This document shows, piece after piece, positions 45,388 to 54,384 of a stretch of DNA of 64,000 nucleotides (within the stretch, counting starts at the first letter, position 1; each line of letters begins with the position of its first letter). Source of the stretch: PALSA-1296 sp038210275 (GTDB lineage Bacteria; Bacteroidota; Ignavibacteria; Palsa-1295); NCBI GenBank assembly GCA_038210275.1, contig JBBQWV010000004.1:195451-259450 (forward strand), in the 5' to 3' direction. The notes below the pieces were generated by a model that was not told the DNA's origin, ran no database searches, and worked only from the letters and a program-made list of their open reading frames with translations. The translations under genes were made by a program, and so were the position numbers.

Positions 45388-47697
45388 TTATTTACAAGTT
45401 TCGACGACTCTTACGGCGATGCGACGATTTTGCTTGCGTGCATCTTCGAGCATTTTTGCTGTTACCTTCTTGCCTGGTTTTGGCTCAGGTATTACCGGAC
45501 GCGATGAGCCGTAACCAATGGTATTTGCAATGTGCTCAGGCTTAACACCCTGATCAATAAGCCATTTCTTTACGGCTGCGGCACGCATTTCCGAAAGCTC
45601 CTGATTATGCTTTGCTTCGCCTTCGCTTGATGCATGCCCTTCGATCTCGACTTTTAATCCGTCGCATTGCTCGGCAAGCGCTTTGATCTTATTCAAGTTC
45701 TCGAGCACGCCGGGCTGTGACATATCGAAGTTATCGGTATTGACGATAAAGAGAATGCCGGGGAAATTCGTCACCGTATTGACCGGTGGTTTTGGCGGAC
45801 ATCCATCAGGTGCAACACCCGGAATGAGCGGGCAATGATCAACACCATCTTTAAATCCGTCGCCATCAGTATCAGGATTAAGCGGATTGGTCTTGGTCTT
45901 ATTGATCTCATCGAAATCAGTAAGTCCGTCATCATCCGTATCTTTTTTCAACGGATTGGTCTTATAAGTTTTTACTTCATCACCATCAGATAGTCCATCT
46001 CCATCGGTATCCTGTTTCATAGGATCAGTGTGATAGGTTTTTACTTCATCACCGTCAGAAAGTCCGTCACCATCAGAATCAGCTTTCAGCGGATCCGTAT
46101 GATAGGTGCTGACTTCCTCGCCGTCATTCAAGCCATCACCATCGGTATCAACTTTCAGCGGATCAGTATGAAATTGCTGGATTTCTGATTGATCGTTGAG
46201 TCCGTCGCCATCGGTATCGGCTTTGAGCGGATCAGTTTTGTATTTATTAACTTCTTCGCCGTCAGTTAATCCATCACCATCAGTATCAGGTTTCAGCGGA
46301 TCGGTTAAGAATTTAACTTCATCACCGTCGTTCAAACCATCACCATCGGTATCGGCTTTCAGTGGATCAGTATGGTACTGATTCACTTCCTGTCCGTCGG
46401 ATAGCCCGTCGCCATCGGTATCGGCTTTGGCAGGATCGGTTTTATATTTATTGACTTCATCACCGTCAGAAAGTCCGTCTCCATCGGAATCCGCTTTGGT
46501 AGGATTCGTAGAATATTTATGAACTTCGTCGCCGTCTGAAAGTCCGTCACCATCGGTATCGGCTTTCAGAGGGTCGGTGTTAAATTTATTTACTTCTTCG
46601 CCGTCCTTCAATCCGTCGCCATCGGTATCGGGATTATTTGGGTCCGTTTTATAGACTTTTACTTCTTGTCCATCGCTGAGTCCGTCACCGTCGCTATCGG
46701 CATTGTTTGGATCGGTGTGGTATTTAAAGATCTCATCGTAATCACTAAGTCCATCGCCATCAGAATCAGCTTTGAGCGGATTGGTGTGATATTTTTTTAC
46801 TTCATCGCCGTCGGTAAGTCCGTCGCCGTCAGTGTCGGGATTATTCGGATCAGTATGATAGATATCGCGTTCGGATTTATCCGTCAATCCGTCTTTATCA
46901 ACATCCTGATCACCGAAAATATAATAACTGATACCAAGTCCGAAGGTGAGGAAATTATCATTTCCGCTTCCGGCTTTGATAGCATCGGTTATCACTGCGC
47001 CATTTCCTTTTGCAACAAATTCATCGTATGCTAATTTATCGAAATCATCAAGATAGGCAGTATTAGTAAAGTGATACAAACCTTTTCCGTTGAAGACGAG
47101 ATTGTCGCTTACATAAAGCTCAAATCCAATTCCTACGACCCAGCCGACAGTATTGCGGTTATATCCGACTGCTAATAAATACGGAAGATCGACATCCTGA
47201 TTTAAATTTCGAGCGGAGAAATTAAGCAACTCCACACCGCCAAGCACGATCGGAACGAACGTCTGAAGCGGGAAGAAGTTATAACTTCCCATAAATTCAA
47301 ACCCGCCGTGACGAATTTTATTGATCGGCTCACGGCTGATGCCAGTCGTCGGCAATCCTGTTTTCGGATCCGGATATGTTCCCGTTCCGATCGCACCGGA
47401 ACCGAAATAATTCGAGTAGGCATTGAGGTTGCCGTCATTGAGCTTCATGCGCATCTGCCCCGCATTATAGGCTACATGGAATGAAAGATAGTCGAGGATA
47501 TTCCATCTCAGGAAGAGATCGCCGGAATACCAGAACTGGTTATCTCGGAAACTTCCGTAAAGCTTATTTCCGCCTGCATCAAAGCCGAAGGAAATACGTC
47601 CGGCTGTGCTTTGTGCCTGCGTTGGCTCATGAGTGCACAATAGTGTGCCGATCATAATAGCAACTGCTATCAGATATTTCTGAAGGTGAGTCATCAT
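45388..47697 (-). CDS. OmpA-family outer-membrane protein with 16 thrombospondin-type-3 repeats
   Basis: This is a 769-residue protein. The start at 47697 (MMTHLQKYLIAV) is chosen; a TTG further up is unlikely. After the signal peptide is a beta-rich barrel-like domain (about 30-265). Residues about 270-615 hold 16 units of about 23 residues with the calcium motif DTDGDGLSDGDEV, each followed by a Y/F.TDPLKAD linker; one unit is one residue short. Residues about 640-769 form an OmpA domain (IEGHASSEGEAKHNQELSEMRAAAVKKWL...NRRIAVRV) that binds peptidoglycan. The calcium repeats form a stiff rod between membrane and wall. At the DNA level the array repeats every ~69 bp. Confidence 0.95.
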   Translation of the reverse strand: MMTHLQKYLIAVAIMIGTLLCTHEPTQAQSTAGRISFGFDAGGNKLYGSFRDNQFWYSGDLFLRWNILDYLSFHVAYNAGQMRMKLNDGNLNAYSNYFGSGAIGTGTYPDPKTGLPTTGISREPINKIRHGGFEFMGSYNFFPLQTFVPIVLGGVELLNFSARNLNQDVDLPYLLAVGYNRNTVGWVVGIGFELYVSDNLVFNGKGLYHFTNTAYLDDFDKLAYDEFVAKGNGAVITDAIKAGSGNDNFLTFGLGISYYIFGDQDVDKDGLTDKSERDIYHTDPNNPDTDGDGLTDGDEVKKYHTNPLKADSDGDGLSDYDEIFKYHTDPNNADSDGDGLSDGQEVKVYKTDPNNPDTDGDGLKDGEEVNKFNTDPLKADTDGDGLSDGDEVHKYSTNPTKADSDGDGLSDGDEVNKYKTDPAKADTDGDGLSDGQEVNQYHTDPLKADTDGDGLNDGDEVKFLTDPLKPDTDGDGLTDGEEVNKYKTDPLKADTDGDGLNDQSEIQQFHTDPLKVDTDGDGLNDGEEVSTYHTDPLKADSDGDGLSDGDEVKTYHTDPMKQDTDGDGLSDGDEVKTYKTNPLKKDTDDDGLTDFDEINKTKTNPLNPDTDGDGFKDGVDHCPLIPGVAPDGCPPKPPVNTVTNFPGILFIVNTDNFDMSQPGVLENLNKIKALAEQCDGLKVEIEGHASSEGEAKHNQELSEMRAAAVKKWLIDQGVKPEHIANTIGYGSSRPVIPEPKPGKKVTAKMLEDARKQNRRIAVRVVETCK

Positions 47698-48129
47698 AGA
47701 TTTTATCAAAAAAAAGAATGAAAGAAATTTAAATAAATCTTGCCGCTTTCTGTTACCGAATTATCGGTACAGACTTATGGGGATTAGCACGGGATGCAAA
47801 AGTACGAAGAAAAATGAAATAATCTATGAAAATGGCTTCTTTACGGAATTCCTATTTGGTATAGCAGCGATTCCTCGGTCGTCCTTCTTTGTAATGAACT
47901 GAAAAACCGATAGTGTCTTAATTTGAATTGGAACGTCATAGCAAGGAGGGCTTTAGCCTGACGTGGCAATCTAAAATCTCCTGCAAAATTTACAGTTTAG
48001 ATTGCTTCGCTCCGCTCGCAATGACATTCTTCAAAATTAATTTCAAATTAAGACACTACTGTAAAACCAAAGATGTAACTCTCTTGGGGATCTTGCGTGT
48101 TTCCAAGAATAATATACATATAAAATTCT
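47698..48129. other. Divergent intergenic region containing a 148-bp element
   Basis: This 432-bp spacer lies between the OmpA gene (minus) and the beta-helix gene (plus). The OmpA side (to about 47910) is AT-rich with a small palindrome TACCGAATTATCGGTA near 47755. The rest is mostly the 47911-48058 repeat element. I see no gene in it. Confidence 0.5.
47911..48058. repeat. 148-bp element with 17-bp terminal inverted repeats and two nested family-A units
   Basis: TAGTGTCTTAATTTGAA at 47911-47927 and its exact complement at 48042-48058 bound the element. Inside, two family-A units face each other: GTCATAGCAAGGAGG...GCAATCTAAAAT (47935-47977) and TTTAGATTGCTTCG...CGCAATGACAT (47996-48027). No coding capacity, so it resembles a miniature element or a folded RNA. 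Confidence 0.8.
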
Positions 48130-49545
48130 ATGTCTAAACTTCTCGTAGCTATTGCACTCGTATTCTTCGCGCAAACTTCATCAGCGAAGCTCTTCCAAGT
48201 CGGGGCTTCGCGTACATACACATCTCCGAGCACGGTGATTAATCTTGTCACTGATGGCGATACGGTGGAGATCGATGCCGGGCTTTATTCCGGTGATGTC
48301 GGCTCGTGGCATGCAAATAATTTATTCATACATTGTCTCAATGGTATGGCTCATCTTGAGGCTGCAGGAAAAAATGCAGGCGGCAAGGCGATCTGGGTTA
48401 TCACGGGAAATAATACACATATCGAAAATATAGAATTCTCCGGCTGCTCGGTTTCCGATAAGAACGGAGCGGGAATACGGCAGGAAGGAAATAATCTCGA
48501 ACTTCGTCATTGCTACTTCCATGATAATGATGACGGAGTACTTACGAATGCAAGCCCGACGAGCGATATTCTTTTCGAAGCCTGCGAATTTGCCCGCAAC
48601 GGTTTTGGTGATGGCTATTCACATAATATGTATATCGGCAATGTGCATAGCTTCACGATGCGCTTCTGTTATTCGCATCATGCAAAGATCGGGCATTGCG
48701 TGAAATCTCGCGCACTGAATAATTATATTGAGTATAACCGAATTATGGATGAAGACACCGGCTCGGCAAGTTATCTCATCAATCTTCCTAATGGTGGCTT
48801 CTCGATCATTCTCGGCAACACCATGATGAAAGGAGTGAATGCGCAAAATAGAGTGCTCGTAGATTACGGCTCCGAAGGATTATCGAATCCGTCAAAGCAA
48901 TTATATGTCGTCAATAATACGATGGTCTCAACTCGACCTGGAGGTGCGACTTTTGTTGCTGTTGCTAACGGGACTGATACTGCGAAAATAATTAATAATA
49001 TTTTTGCTGGGGCAGGCACGATATATACTGGAACAGCTGATACTATAACAAATGCTTATTCTGCGACATACCAATTCCCTTTCGTTGATTTTGTAAAATA
49101 TAACTATCAACTTTATGGAGATGTTATCTACCCTCATCTACGGGGATCAAATCCAGGTTTCGCAGGCAGTTTTTCTTTAGCTCCTACTTTCGAATATGTA
49201 GACCCAGAAGATAGCATCATTCGATATGGATCAGACTTAGCAGGTGCATTTCAAAATCAATTTGGAGCAGTAAATACAAAAACGCAACTAATTTCAACTC
49301 TTAATTTCCCCAATCCCTTCTCCGAAAAAACAACGATCAATCTCAGCGATGCAATAAATGGTGAATCCCAGCTAACTATTAACGTCCAAAATCAACTCGG
49401 AGAGATCGTCGTCTCGAAAAAACTCATCCCAGAAAATTCACAGATCGTTTTCGAACGCGGAAATCTTGCGGAAGGAATTTATTATTATCAGATCATAAAC
49501 GCGAAAGGCGAAAGAATTGCGATGGGGAAATTTGTGGTTCAATAG
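48130..49545 (+). CDS. Secreted right-handed beta-helix protein with type IX sorting domain
   Basis: This is a 471-residue protein with a signal peptide (MSKLLVAIALVFFAQTSSA), then about 330 residues of beta-helix rungs (NNTHIENIEFSGCSVSDKNGAGIRQEGNNLELRHCYFHDNDDGVLT and NNYIEYNRIMDED), as in pectate-lyase-like and other polysaccharide-associated proteins. No catalytic residues can be named with confidence. It ends with a sorting domain (FPNPFSEKTTINLSDAI...VQNQLGEIVVSKK...GIYYYQIINAKG). Its last 7 bases overlap the end of the convergent YafQ-like toxin gene. Confidence 0.85.
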   Translation: MSKLLVAIALVFFAQTSSAKLFQVGASRTYTSPSTVINLVTDGDTVEIDAGLYSGDVGSWHANNLFIHCLNGMAHLEAAGKNAGGKAIWVITGNNTHIENIEFSGCSVSDKNGAGIRQEGNNLELRHCYFHDNDDGVLTNASPTSDILFEACEFARNGFGDGYSHNMYIGNVHSFTMRFCYSHHAKIGHCVKSRALNNYIEYNRIMDEDTGSASYLINLPNGGFSIILGNTMMKGVNAQNRVLVDYGSEGLSNPSKQLYVVNNTMVSTRPGGATFVAVANGTDTAKIINNIFAGAGTIYTGTADTITNAYSATYQFPFVDFVKYNYQLYGDVIYPHLRGSNPGFAGSFSLAPTFEYVDPEDSIIRYGSDLAGAFQNQFGAVNTKTQLISTLNFPNPFSEKTTINLSDAINGESQLTINVQNQLGEIVVSKKLIPENSQIVFERGNLAEGIYYYQIINAKGERIAMGKFVVQ

Positions 49546-49820
49546 ATTTCGTCGTGAGATCCTATCCCTAACAGTATAATTTCTTCTTCTTCGCGCGTTC
49601 TTTTCTCGATAGAGAAAGTTATGCGGCAATCATAACCACATTTACAAGCATAAAATCCTTTATATATTCCTCCCAGTTTATGGGCTGCCAAGAAAGGGGC
49701 AAAGACATCTTCTCTCATTAAGAGAAGGACTTGATCAATTCGTTTTTTAAATTGCTTATCGTTGCCAACGAATTTTCGAAATTCACGTTTGAATTTAGAG
49801 GTGAGGACAAGTTCTCGCAT
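49539..49820 (-). CDS. YafQ/RelE-family mRNA interferase toxin
   Basis: This is a 93-residue protein with the family pattern: F-K-R-E-F-R-K at the N-terminus, the KLGGIYKGFYACKCGYDCRITFSIEK core and the ending LLGIGSHDEIY, which carries the C-terminal His-x-x-x-Tyr of YafQ-type toxins. It lies three bases after its antitoxin gene. It would cut mRNA on the ribosome in stressed cells. Confidence 0.88.
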   Translation of the reverse strand: MRELVLTSKFKREFRKFVGNDKQFKKRIDQVLLLMREDVFAPFLAAHKLGGIYKGFYACKCGYDCRITFSIEKRTREEEEIILLGIGSHDEIY

Positions 49821-49823
49821 TAA

Positions 49824-50054
49824 TTACTCTGCTTTCGCAAATTCGGTATCTAAATCGGCAATTATATTTTCGAGAGGCTGGGACGTTATTTCTCTGCGAT
49901 GATAAGCTGCTACAAGCTCATTCATCTCTTGAGCATTTTGCAAACGATGTTCCTCACTCAGGCGCTTCCGAAGAATATCGACAAGTTCATCCCGATCTTC
50001 AATGGGAAGAAGCATTGCATAATCAAGAGCGCTGTCTATAGTTACCGTTTGCAT
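49824..50054 (-). CDS. Antitoxin partner of the YafQ-like toxin
   Basis: This is a 76-residue helical acidic protein (LLPIEDRDELVDILRKRLSEEHRLQNAQEMNELVAAYHRREI...). Its position three bases before the toxin, size and charge support an antitoxin role. It does not look like a DinJ-type ribbon-helix-helix protein, so the antitoxin fold is uncertain. Confidence 0.8.
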   Translation of the reverse strand: MQTVTIDSALDYAMLLPIEDRDELVDILRKRLSEEHRLQNAQEMNELVAAYHRREITSQPLENIIADLDTEFAKAE

Positions 50055-50094
50055 ATTTTTTTTAACAAGAAATCGGAAGAAAAATTCACTTGGT

Positions 50095-52299
50095 TCACTT
50101 TGCCAGTATCATCGTCTTCCGATCAACAATATCTCCGGCTTGGAAGACGTACATATAGGCTCCGCTTGAATAAGGGCTGCCATCGAATTGGTAGTTGTAG
50201 ATGCCGGGAGTTTTTGCCTCGTCAACGAGGACTCCGGCTAATCTGCCTAACATATCATAGAGGGTGATTCGGACATTCACTGCGCTTCCTTCCGAGTTTG
50301 GTGCAACAGCATATTGAATGTGTGTTGTTGGGTTGAAAGGATTCGGATTATTTTGCTCGATACTTGTGGTAATATTTCCTGTTGATATACGAACAGGTGT
50401 ACACATATCGGAGATGGTGATCCTGCCCGGAGTCGTAGTTGCAAAGGGTTCGAGCGAATTGCTGAAACTAATATTTCTCTGCACGAGGTTCGTGAACTGC
50501 CCGACCTTCGCATCAGCATGAGCGCGGAAGCGAAGTGTCACAAGCGAACCTGACGGACCGAAATGTGACGTTGTGGTGCTGATCGCGATCCCGATTCCTC
50601 CGGGTGAAGTATTCACATTAAGATTCCATTGATTCGAATTGATAAGCGCACCCTTATTCACCGAAACAAGATCAAGAAGCGACGCATCATAAACGATACT
50701 ATCAACTAAACTCGTGACAGGCGTGAGTGTGCTATCAAGCGGATCGGTAACATTAATGAGTTTTTGCGTGGCGTTCACTTCGCTTCCTGCATTTACGTAA
50801 TAGTTGGTATCAATCGCAAGCTTGACAGTCAGCGGCTGATGATCGCAGCCTTTGAAGGTGATCGTTGATGATGTGCCGTCATCAAACGTTAACACAAATT
50901 TGCCGTCATGGTTAGCGCAGAAAGGAATATGAACCTGAGGCGAAAACGTGATATTATACGTAACTCCTTGGCCGGGTGTGAACGTAAATGCTCCTTGAGC
51001 TTTCACCGGACTAATAGAATACTCTGCCGGATTCGTATTGAGCGTCGAGACAACATTCAGATCAGTCGCTGCCTTATAATAATTTACGAAATCATCGTTG
51101 AGCGTACGCGACTGTCCGATAATAATCTGCCCAAAATCCAACACGTCTTTTTCTAACTGCGGTATCGGTTCTCCCGCAACTCCTCTTGCGTAAAAATGAA
51201 ATAACGTGCCGTCATCGGTCACTACATCAAACTTTTCAAAATATGGACCGTCCACTTGAGGCGCAAACGTGACAGATACAGGTCCTCTGCCGCCGGCAGG
51301 CAGCAATAATGGCGTGCCGACAATAATAAAATTCGGCGTACCGCTTTCCGGTGTAATGCTTGTGATAGTGGCAGGAGCATTATTTAAGTTTACGATAACT
51401 TCCTGAAGCGTTTTCGTCCTTCCTTTTCTTATGCCGCCAAAATCCAGTGTGTCAGGAATAAATGCAAGCTGCGAACTAATGCCATTTCCGTATAAGTAAA
51501 TTATTTTTTCCTTATCGGCTCCGAAACCATTGGAGGAAAAAATATGAAATTCGGCGCTGTCGCGCATATTCCCGGTCGGGGTATAAGTAAACTGGAATTC
51601 ATTCGTCGTATCGGTGATGACAAAAGAAACCGTGCGTTCGCTCTTCACAAGAAATTTCGAAGCAGCAGCGCCGATCATCGAAACATTATCAACTTTGTAA
51701 CCATCAACTCCGTAACTTTCTATTGAATCGAGAAGCATTTTCGGAGTACTGACCGTCACATTGCCGAAATCAAGTGTATCTTTTTCTATTGCAATGCCCG
51801 GAGTTTCGCGTGCAACATCGATCAAAATATTTCCGGAGTTATCGCCATATTGCGAATCATTAAACCGGAATGCTAATGGAAAACCGGTGCTTGGAATACT
51901 TGCATCATAGATATGATTCGGAGCGAAACTAATGATCGGCTGAAATCCGGACACCCTCCAGAAATTATAGAACCAATCCTCGTTCGTGCCGTCATATTTT
52001 ACTTTCAACGAAACCGGAATAAATGTCGGTGCCACGCCGATTCCGAAAACCGAAATATACCAACTTGCATCGGCTTGTTCATTTTGCGCCGAAACTTTCA
52101 CCACTCCCGTAGCATGAACTCGGTACTTCATCCCGCTAATGAGATTTACATTCGGGAAATTCACCGTCGTGCCATCAGATGGCACAGGCAAGACTTGGCG
52201 AGGAGTAATTATTTGCCATGGTTTCCACGGCTGCGCTGAAGCTTGTGAAGCTCCGAGAATGAATATCAGAAAAAGTGCGGAAACGTGGCGTAAACCCAT
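50095..52299 (-). CDS. Secreted protein with ASH-type repeats, cohesin-like domain and type IX sorting domain
   Basis: This is a 734-residue protein taken from the ATG at 52299 (MGLRHVSALFLIFILGASQASAQ), although the frame is open to 52338. Three units open with LDFGNVTVSTPKMLLDS, LDFGGIRKGRTKTLQEV and LDFGQIIIGQSRTLNDD, typical of choice-of-anchor D/ASH beta-sandwiches. About 500-640 is a cohesin-like domain (LAIDTNYYVNAGSEV...SLVTLRFRAHADAKVGQ). The last ~85 residues are the Por sorting domain (NNPNPFNPTTHIQYAV...SGAYMYVFQAGDIVDRKTM). A surface-exposed or matrix role is inferred. Confidence 0.86.
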   Translation of the reverse strand: MGLRHVSALFLIFILGASQASAQPWKPWQIITPRQVLPVPSDGTTVNFPNVNLISGMKYRVHATGVVKVSAQNEQADASWYISVFGIGVAPTFIPVSLKVKYDGTNEDWFYNFWRVSGFQPIISFAPNHIYDASIPSTGFPLAFRFNDSQYGDNSGNILIDVARETPGIAIEKDTLDFGNVTVSTPKMLLDSIESYGVDGYKVDNVSMIGAAASKFLVKSERTVSFVITDTTNEFQFTYTPTGNMRDSAEFHIFSSNGFGADKEKIIYLYGNGISSQLAFIPDTLDFGGIRKGRTKTLQEVIVNLNNAPATITSITPESGTPNFIIVGTPLLLPAGGRGPVSVTFAPQVDGPYFEKFDVVTDDGTLFHFYARGVAGEPIPQLEKDVLDFGQIIIGQSRTLNDDFVNYYKAATDLNVVSTLNTNPAEYSISPVKAQGAFTFTPGQGVTYNITFSPQVHIPFCANHDGKFVLTFDDGTSSTITFKGCDHQPLTVKLAIDTNYYVNAGSEVNATQKLINVTDPLDSTLTPVTSLVDSIVYDASLLDLVSVNKGALINSNQWNLNVNTSPGGIGIAISTTTSHFGPSGSLVTLRFRAHADAKVGQFTNLVQRNISFSNSLEPFATTTPGRITISDMCTPVRISTGNITTSIEQNNPNPFNPTTHIQYAVAPNSEGSAVNVRITLYDMLGRLAGVLVDEAKTPGIYNYQFDGSPYSSGAYMYVFQAGDIVDRKTMILAK

Positions 52300-52338
52300 T
52301 ATTGCTGTTTCAAAAATTATGCACGGGGAAGTCAACAT

Positions 52339-52675
52339 TGGTATAACATAAGTTCAGTGATTTTGTTCTATGCGTATTCATCATTATAACTGTGTCATTG
52401 CGAGAAGGGCTTTAGCTTGCGCGGCAATCCCAAAAGTTTAGCTGTCATTCTGAGCGAAGCCATAATTCGCGATAGCGGATTATGGCTGAGAGAAGAACCC
52501 CGTTAATCGTGGTAAACCGTAAGGACTACAAACTATTACGGGATTCTTCACATCGTCAGTTATTGCTAACGCAACAACTGATCTCCGTTCAGAATGACAA
52601 GTAAATCAGGGGATTGCTTCGTCGTCCGCAAGCGGACTCCTCGCAATGACACTGTAACTATCGTATTTTTGCCCA
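52339..52675. other. Divergent intergenic region dominated by a composite repeat
   Basis: This 337-bp spacer lies between the ASH-type cargo gene and scpA. It contains a nested inverted repeat from 52392 to 52652. The last 23 bases before scpA carry no clear promoter box, and no gene is seen. Confidence 0.5.
52392..52652. repeat. 261-bp composite element: family-A arms around a second repeat family
   Basis: The outermost GTGTCATTGCGAG (52392) pairs with CTCGCAATGACAC (52640-52652). Inside is a different pair, TGTCATTCTGAGCG (52443) with GTTCAGAATGACA. Inside that lie a GCCATAAT/ATTATGGC stem (52459-52486) and a GAAGAACCCCGT/ACGGGATTCTTC stem around an AATCGTGG...CTACAAACTAT core also found at 61118-61239. 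Confidence 0.8.
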
Positions 52676-53455
52676 ATGGAAATTCAGACATCGCCGTCAT
52701 ATAAGATCCGCCTGCCCCTTTTTGAGGGTCCGATGGATCTGCTTTTATTTTTCATCAAACGCGATGAACTCGATGTCTATGACATTCCCGTTCATAGCAT
52801 TACGATGGAATTTTTGGATTATTTGCGCCTGATGCAAGCGCTTGATCTGGAAGTTGCCGGAGATTTTATCGTTGTCGCTGCTGAGCTTTGCCAGATCAAG
52901 GCAAAGATGCTTCTTCCTCGCGAAGAGCGCACTGAAGAAGGCATCGAAGAGGAAGATCCTCGCGCTGATCTTGTCCGCCGATTGATCGAATACCGCCGCT
53001 TCAAAGAAATGAGCCAGGAGCTTGGCACGCTCAGCGAAGAAGCCCGTAAAATTTATTACCGCGAGTATTTCAAAGGCGATGATCGCACTGCACCGACCGA
53101 AGAAGAGGAGGAAAATGCTCTCGGCAACGTTACGCTCTTTCATTTGCTCACAGCGTTCCGCAAAGCGATGGAGCGCGCACCGCTCATCAAGCGCTCGCAT
53201 GATGTAGAACTCATGCCGGTATCAGTTGAAGAGCAATCGGAGATGATCTTAGATACTCTTGCCATGAAAGGCGAAATGAATTTCATCGAGCTTTTTGCCG
53301 ATTTTATCGATGCTTCTTCTGTTGAAGAGCTTTCTGTGCCTGTCAGGCTCCGCATTGTTGTGACCTTTGTGGCATTGCTCGATCTTGTCAGGAATCAGCT
53401 AATCGCTTTGCGTCAGCATGAAGCCTTTGATGAAATAATTTTGTTCAAGCCGTAA
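52676..53455 (+). CDS. scpA: Segregation and condensation protein A
   Basis: This is a 259-residue kleisin subunit of the SMC-ScpAB condensin. N-terminal signature FEGPMDLLLFFIKRDELDVYDIPVHSITMEFLDYL and ADLVRRLIEYRRFKEM in the middle, with a C-terminal winged helix (LFADFIDASSVEELSVPVRLRIVVTFVALLDLVRNQLIALRQHEAFDEIIL). It is followed by scpB after 71 bp that contain two palindromic repeats. Confidence 0.95.
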   Translation: MEIQTSPSYKIRLPLFEGPMDLLLFFIKRDELDVYDIPVHSITMEFLDYLRLMQALDLEVAGDFIVVAAELCQIKAKMLLPREERTEEGIEEEDPRADLVRRLIEYRRFKEMSQELGTLSEEARKIYYREYFKGDDRTAPTEEEEENALGNVTLFHLLTAFRKAMERAPLIKRSHDVELMPVSVEEQSEMILDTLAMKGEMNFIELFADFIDASSVEELSVPVRLRIVVTFVALLDLVRNQLIALRQHEAFDEIILFKP

Positions 53456-53470
53456 GTTGTATTTTCAGTG

Positions 53471-53512
53471 GCGCGGACTTTAGTCCGCGCGGACAGACTA
53501 AAGTCCGTCCCA
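53471..53512. repeat. Two adjacent copies of the GGACT/AGTCC palindrome (family B)
   Basis: GCGCGGACT-TT-AGTCCGCGC (53471-53490) is directly followed by GGACAGACT-AA-AGTCCGTCC (53491-53511). They lie in the short scpA-scpB gap. Other copies are at 54545-54569, 54728-54747, 62241-62268 and 63153-63173. Confidence 0.85.
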
Positions 53513-53526
53513 CTATTTTTTTCTCA

Positions 53527-54384
53527 ATGCGATTAGATTATACCAATCCCGAATCTCTTCTCTCCATCGTCGAAGCTCTTGTCTTCGCAGCCGATGAGCC
53601 ACTCTCTGCGCTGGAAATTCGCTCGCTTATTTTAGATGAGCCGGTGATCCGCACCGATGGCACTGAGCCAACACCCGATATTTTTACCGATGCAGCACCC
53701 GCATCAGGCGGTGAATTGCCTGATGAAACACCTGCACCGAAAAAGAAAAAAGCAAATCTGCTCGACCTGACGGTTATCAAAGATGCGATTCGCATCCTGA
53801 ATAATACGTACGAAGAATCGGGCAGAACTTTCCGCATCATCGAGATCGCCGGCGGATTTCAATTCGCAACACGCTCCGATGTGGCAATGTATGTTTCGCG
53901 ATTATATAAAGAACGTTCGCGCAGAAGACTATCCGGCGCAGCGCTGGAATCGCTTTCGATCATTGCCTATAAGCAGCCCGTATCGAAATCGGATATTGAA
54001 AATATCCGAGGCGTCAATTGCGATGAAGTCATTAAATCATTGCTCGAAAAAAATCTTATCACGATCACCGGAAGAGCGGAATCAGTCGGAAGACCGCTGC
54101 TCTACGGAACGACGCAGGATTTCCTGCGCCACTTCGGATTAGGATCCATGCGCGACTTGCCGAAGCCGCGTGAGATCGAAGAACTCCTTAAAGAAGAATC
54201 GGTAAAAGCAACGACACTCGAAGAAGCAGCAAACGAATTTGTAGATTCAAATGGCACAAAAGAAGATTCAATTACCCTTGACGAAGTCATCTCCCTCGCC
54301 AAGGAAGAGCAGCAGCTCACCGAGGAAAACCTCGACCGGACCGAAGAAGAGACTGACGTTATCGTCGCCATCTCCGAGAACTGA
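53527..54384 (+). CDS. scpB: Segregation and condensation protein B
   Basis: This is a 285-residue winged-helix protein that pairs with ScpA on SMC. Core motifs are VEALVFAADEPLSALEIRSLI, ESGRTFRIIEIAGGFQFATRSDVAMYVSRLY, RRLSGAALESLSIIAYKQPVSKSDIENIRGVNCDEVIKSLLEKNLI and GRPLLYGTTQDFLRHFGLGSM. Between the first two is a ~40-residue Pro/Asp-rich insert. After the fold it has an acidic ~55-residue tail rich in Glu. The last 134 bases overlap the start of rluB in another frame. Confidence 0.95.
   Translation: MRLDYTNPESLLSIVEALVFAADEPLSALEIRSLILDEPVIRTDGTEPTPDIFTDAAPASGGELPDETPAPKKKKANLLDLTVIKDAIRILNNTYEESGRTFRIIEIAGGFQFATRSDVAMYVSRLYKERSRRRLSGAALESLSIIAYKQPVSKSDIENIRGVNCDEVIKSLLEKNLITITGRAESVGRPLLYGTTQDFLRHFGLGSMRDLPKPREIEELLKEESVKATTLEEAANEFVDSNGTKEDSITLDEVISLAKEEQQLTEENLDRTEEETDVIVAISEN

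Noticed and set aside
45860..46920. CRISPR-like periodic DNA in the OmpA gene
   Set aside because: The period is ~69 bp, with no unique spacers, and it is fully explained by coding for calcium repeats.
47928..48137. 69-residue plus-strand open frame in the OmpA/beta-helix gap
   Set aside because: It is made almost wholly of the 148-bp repeat element.
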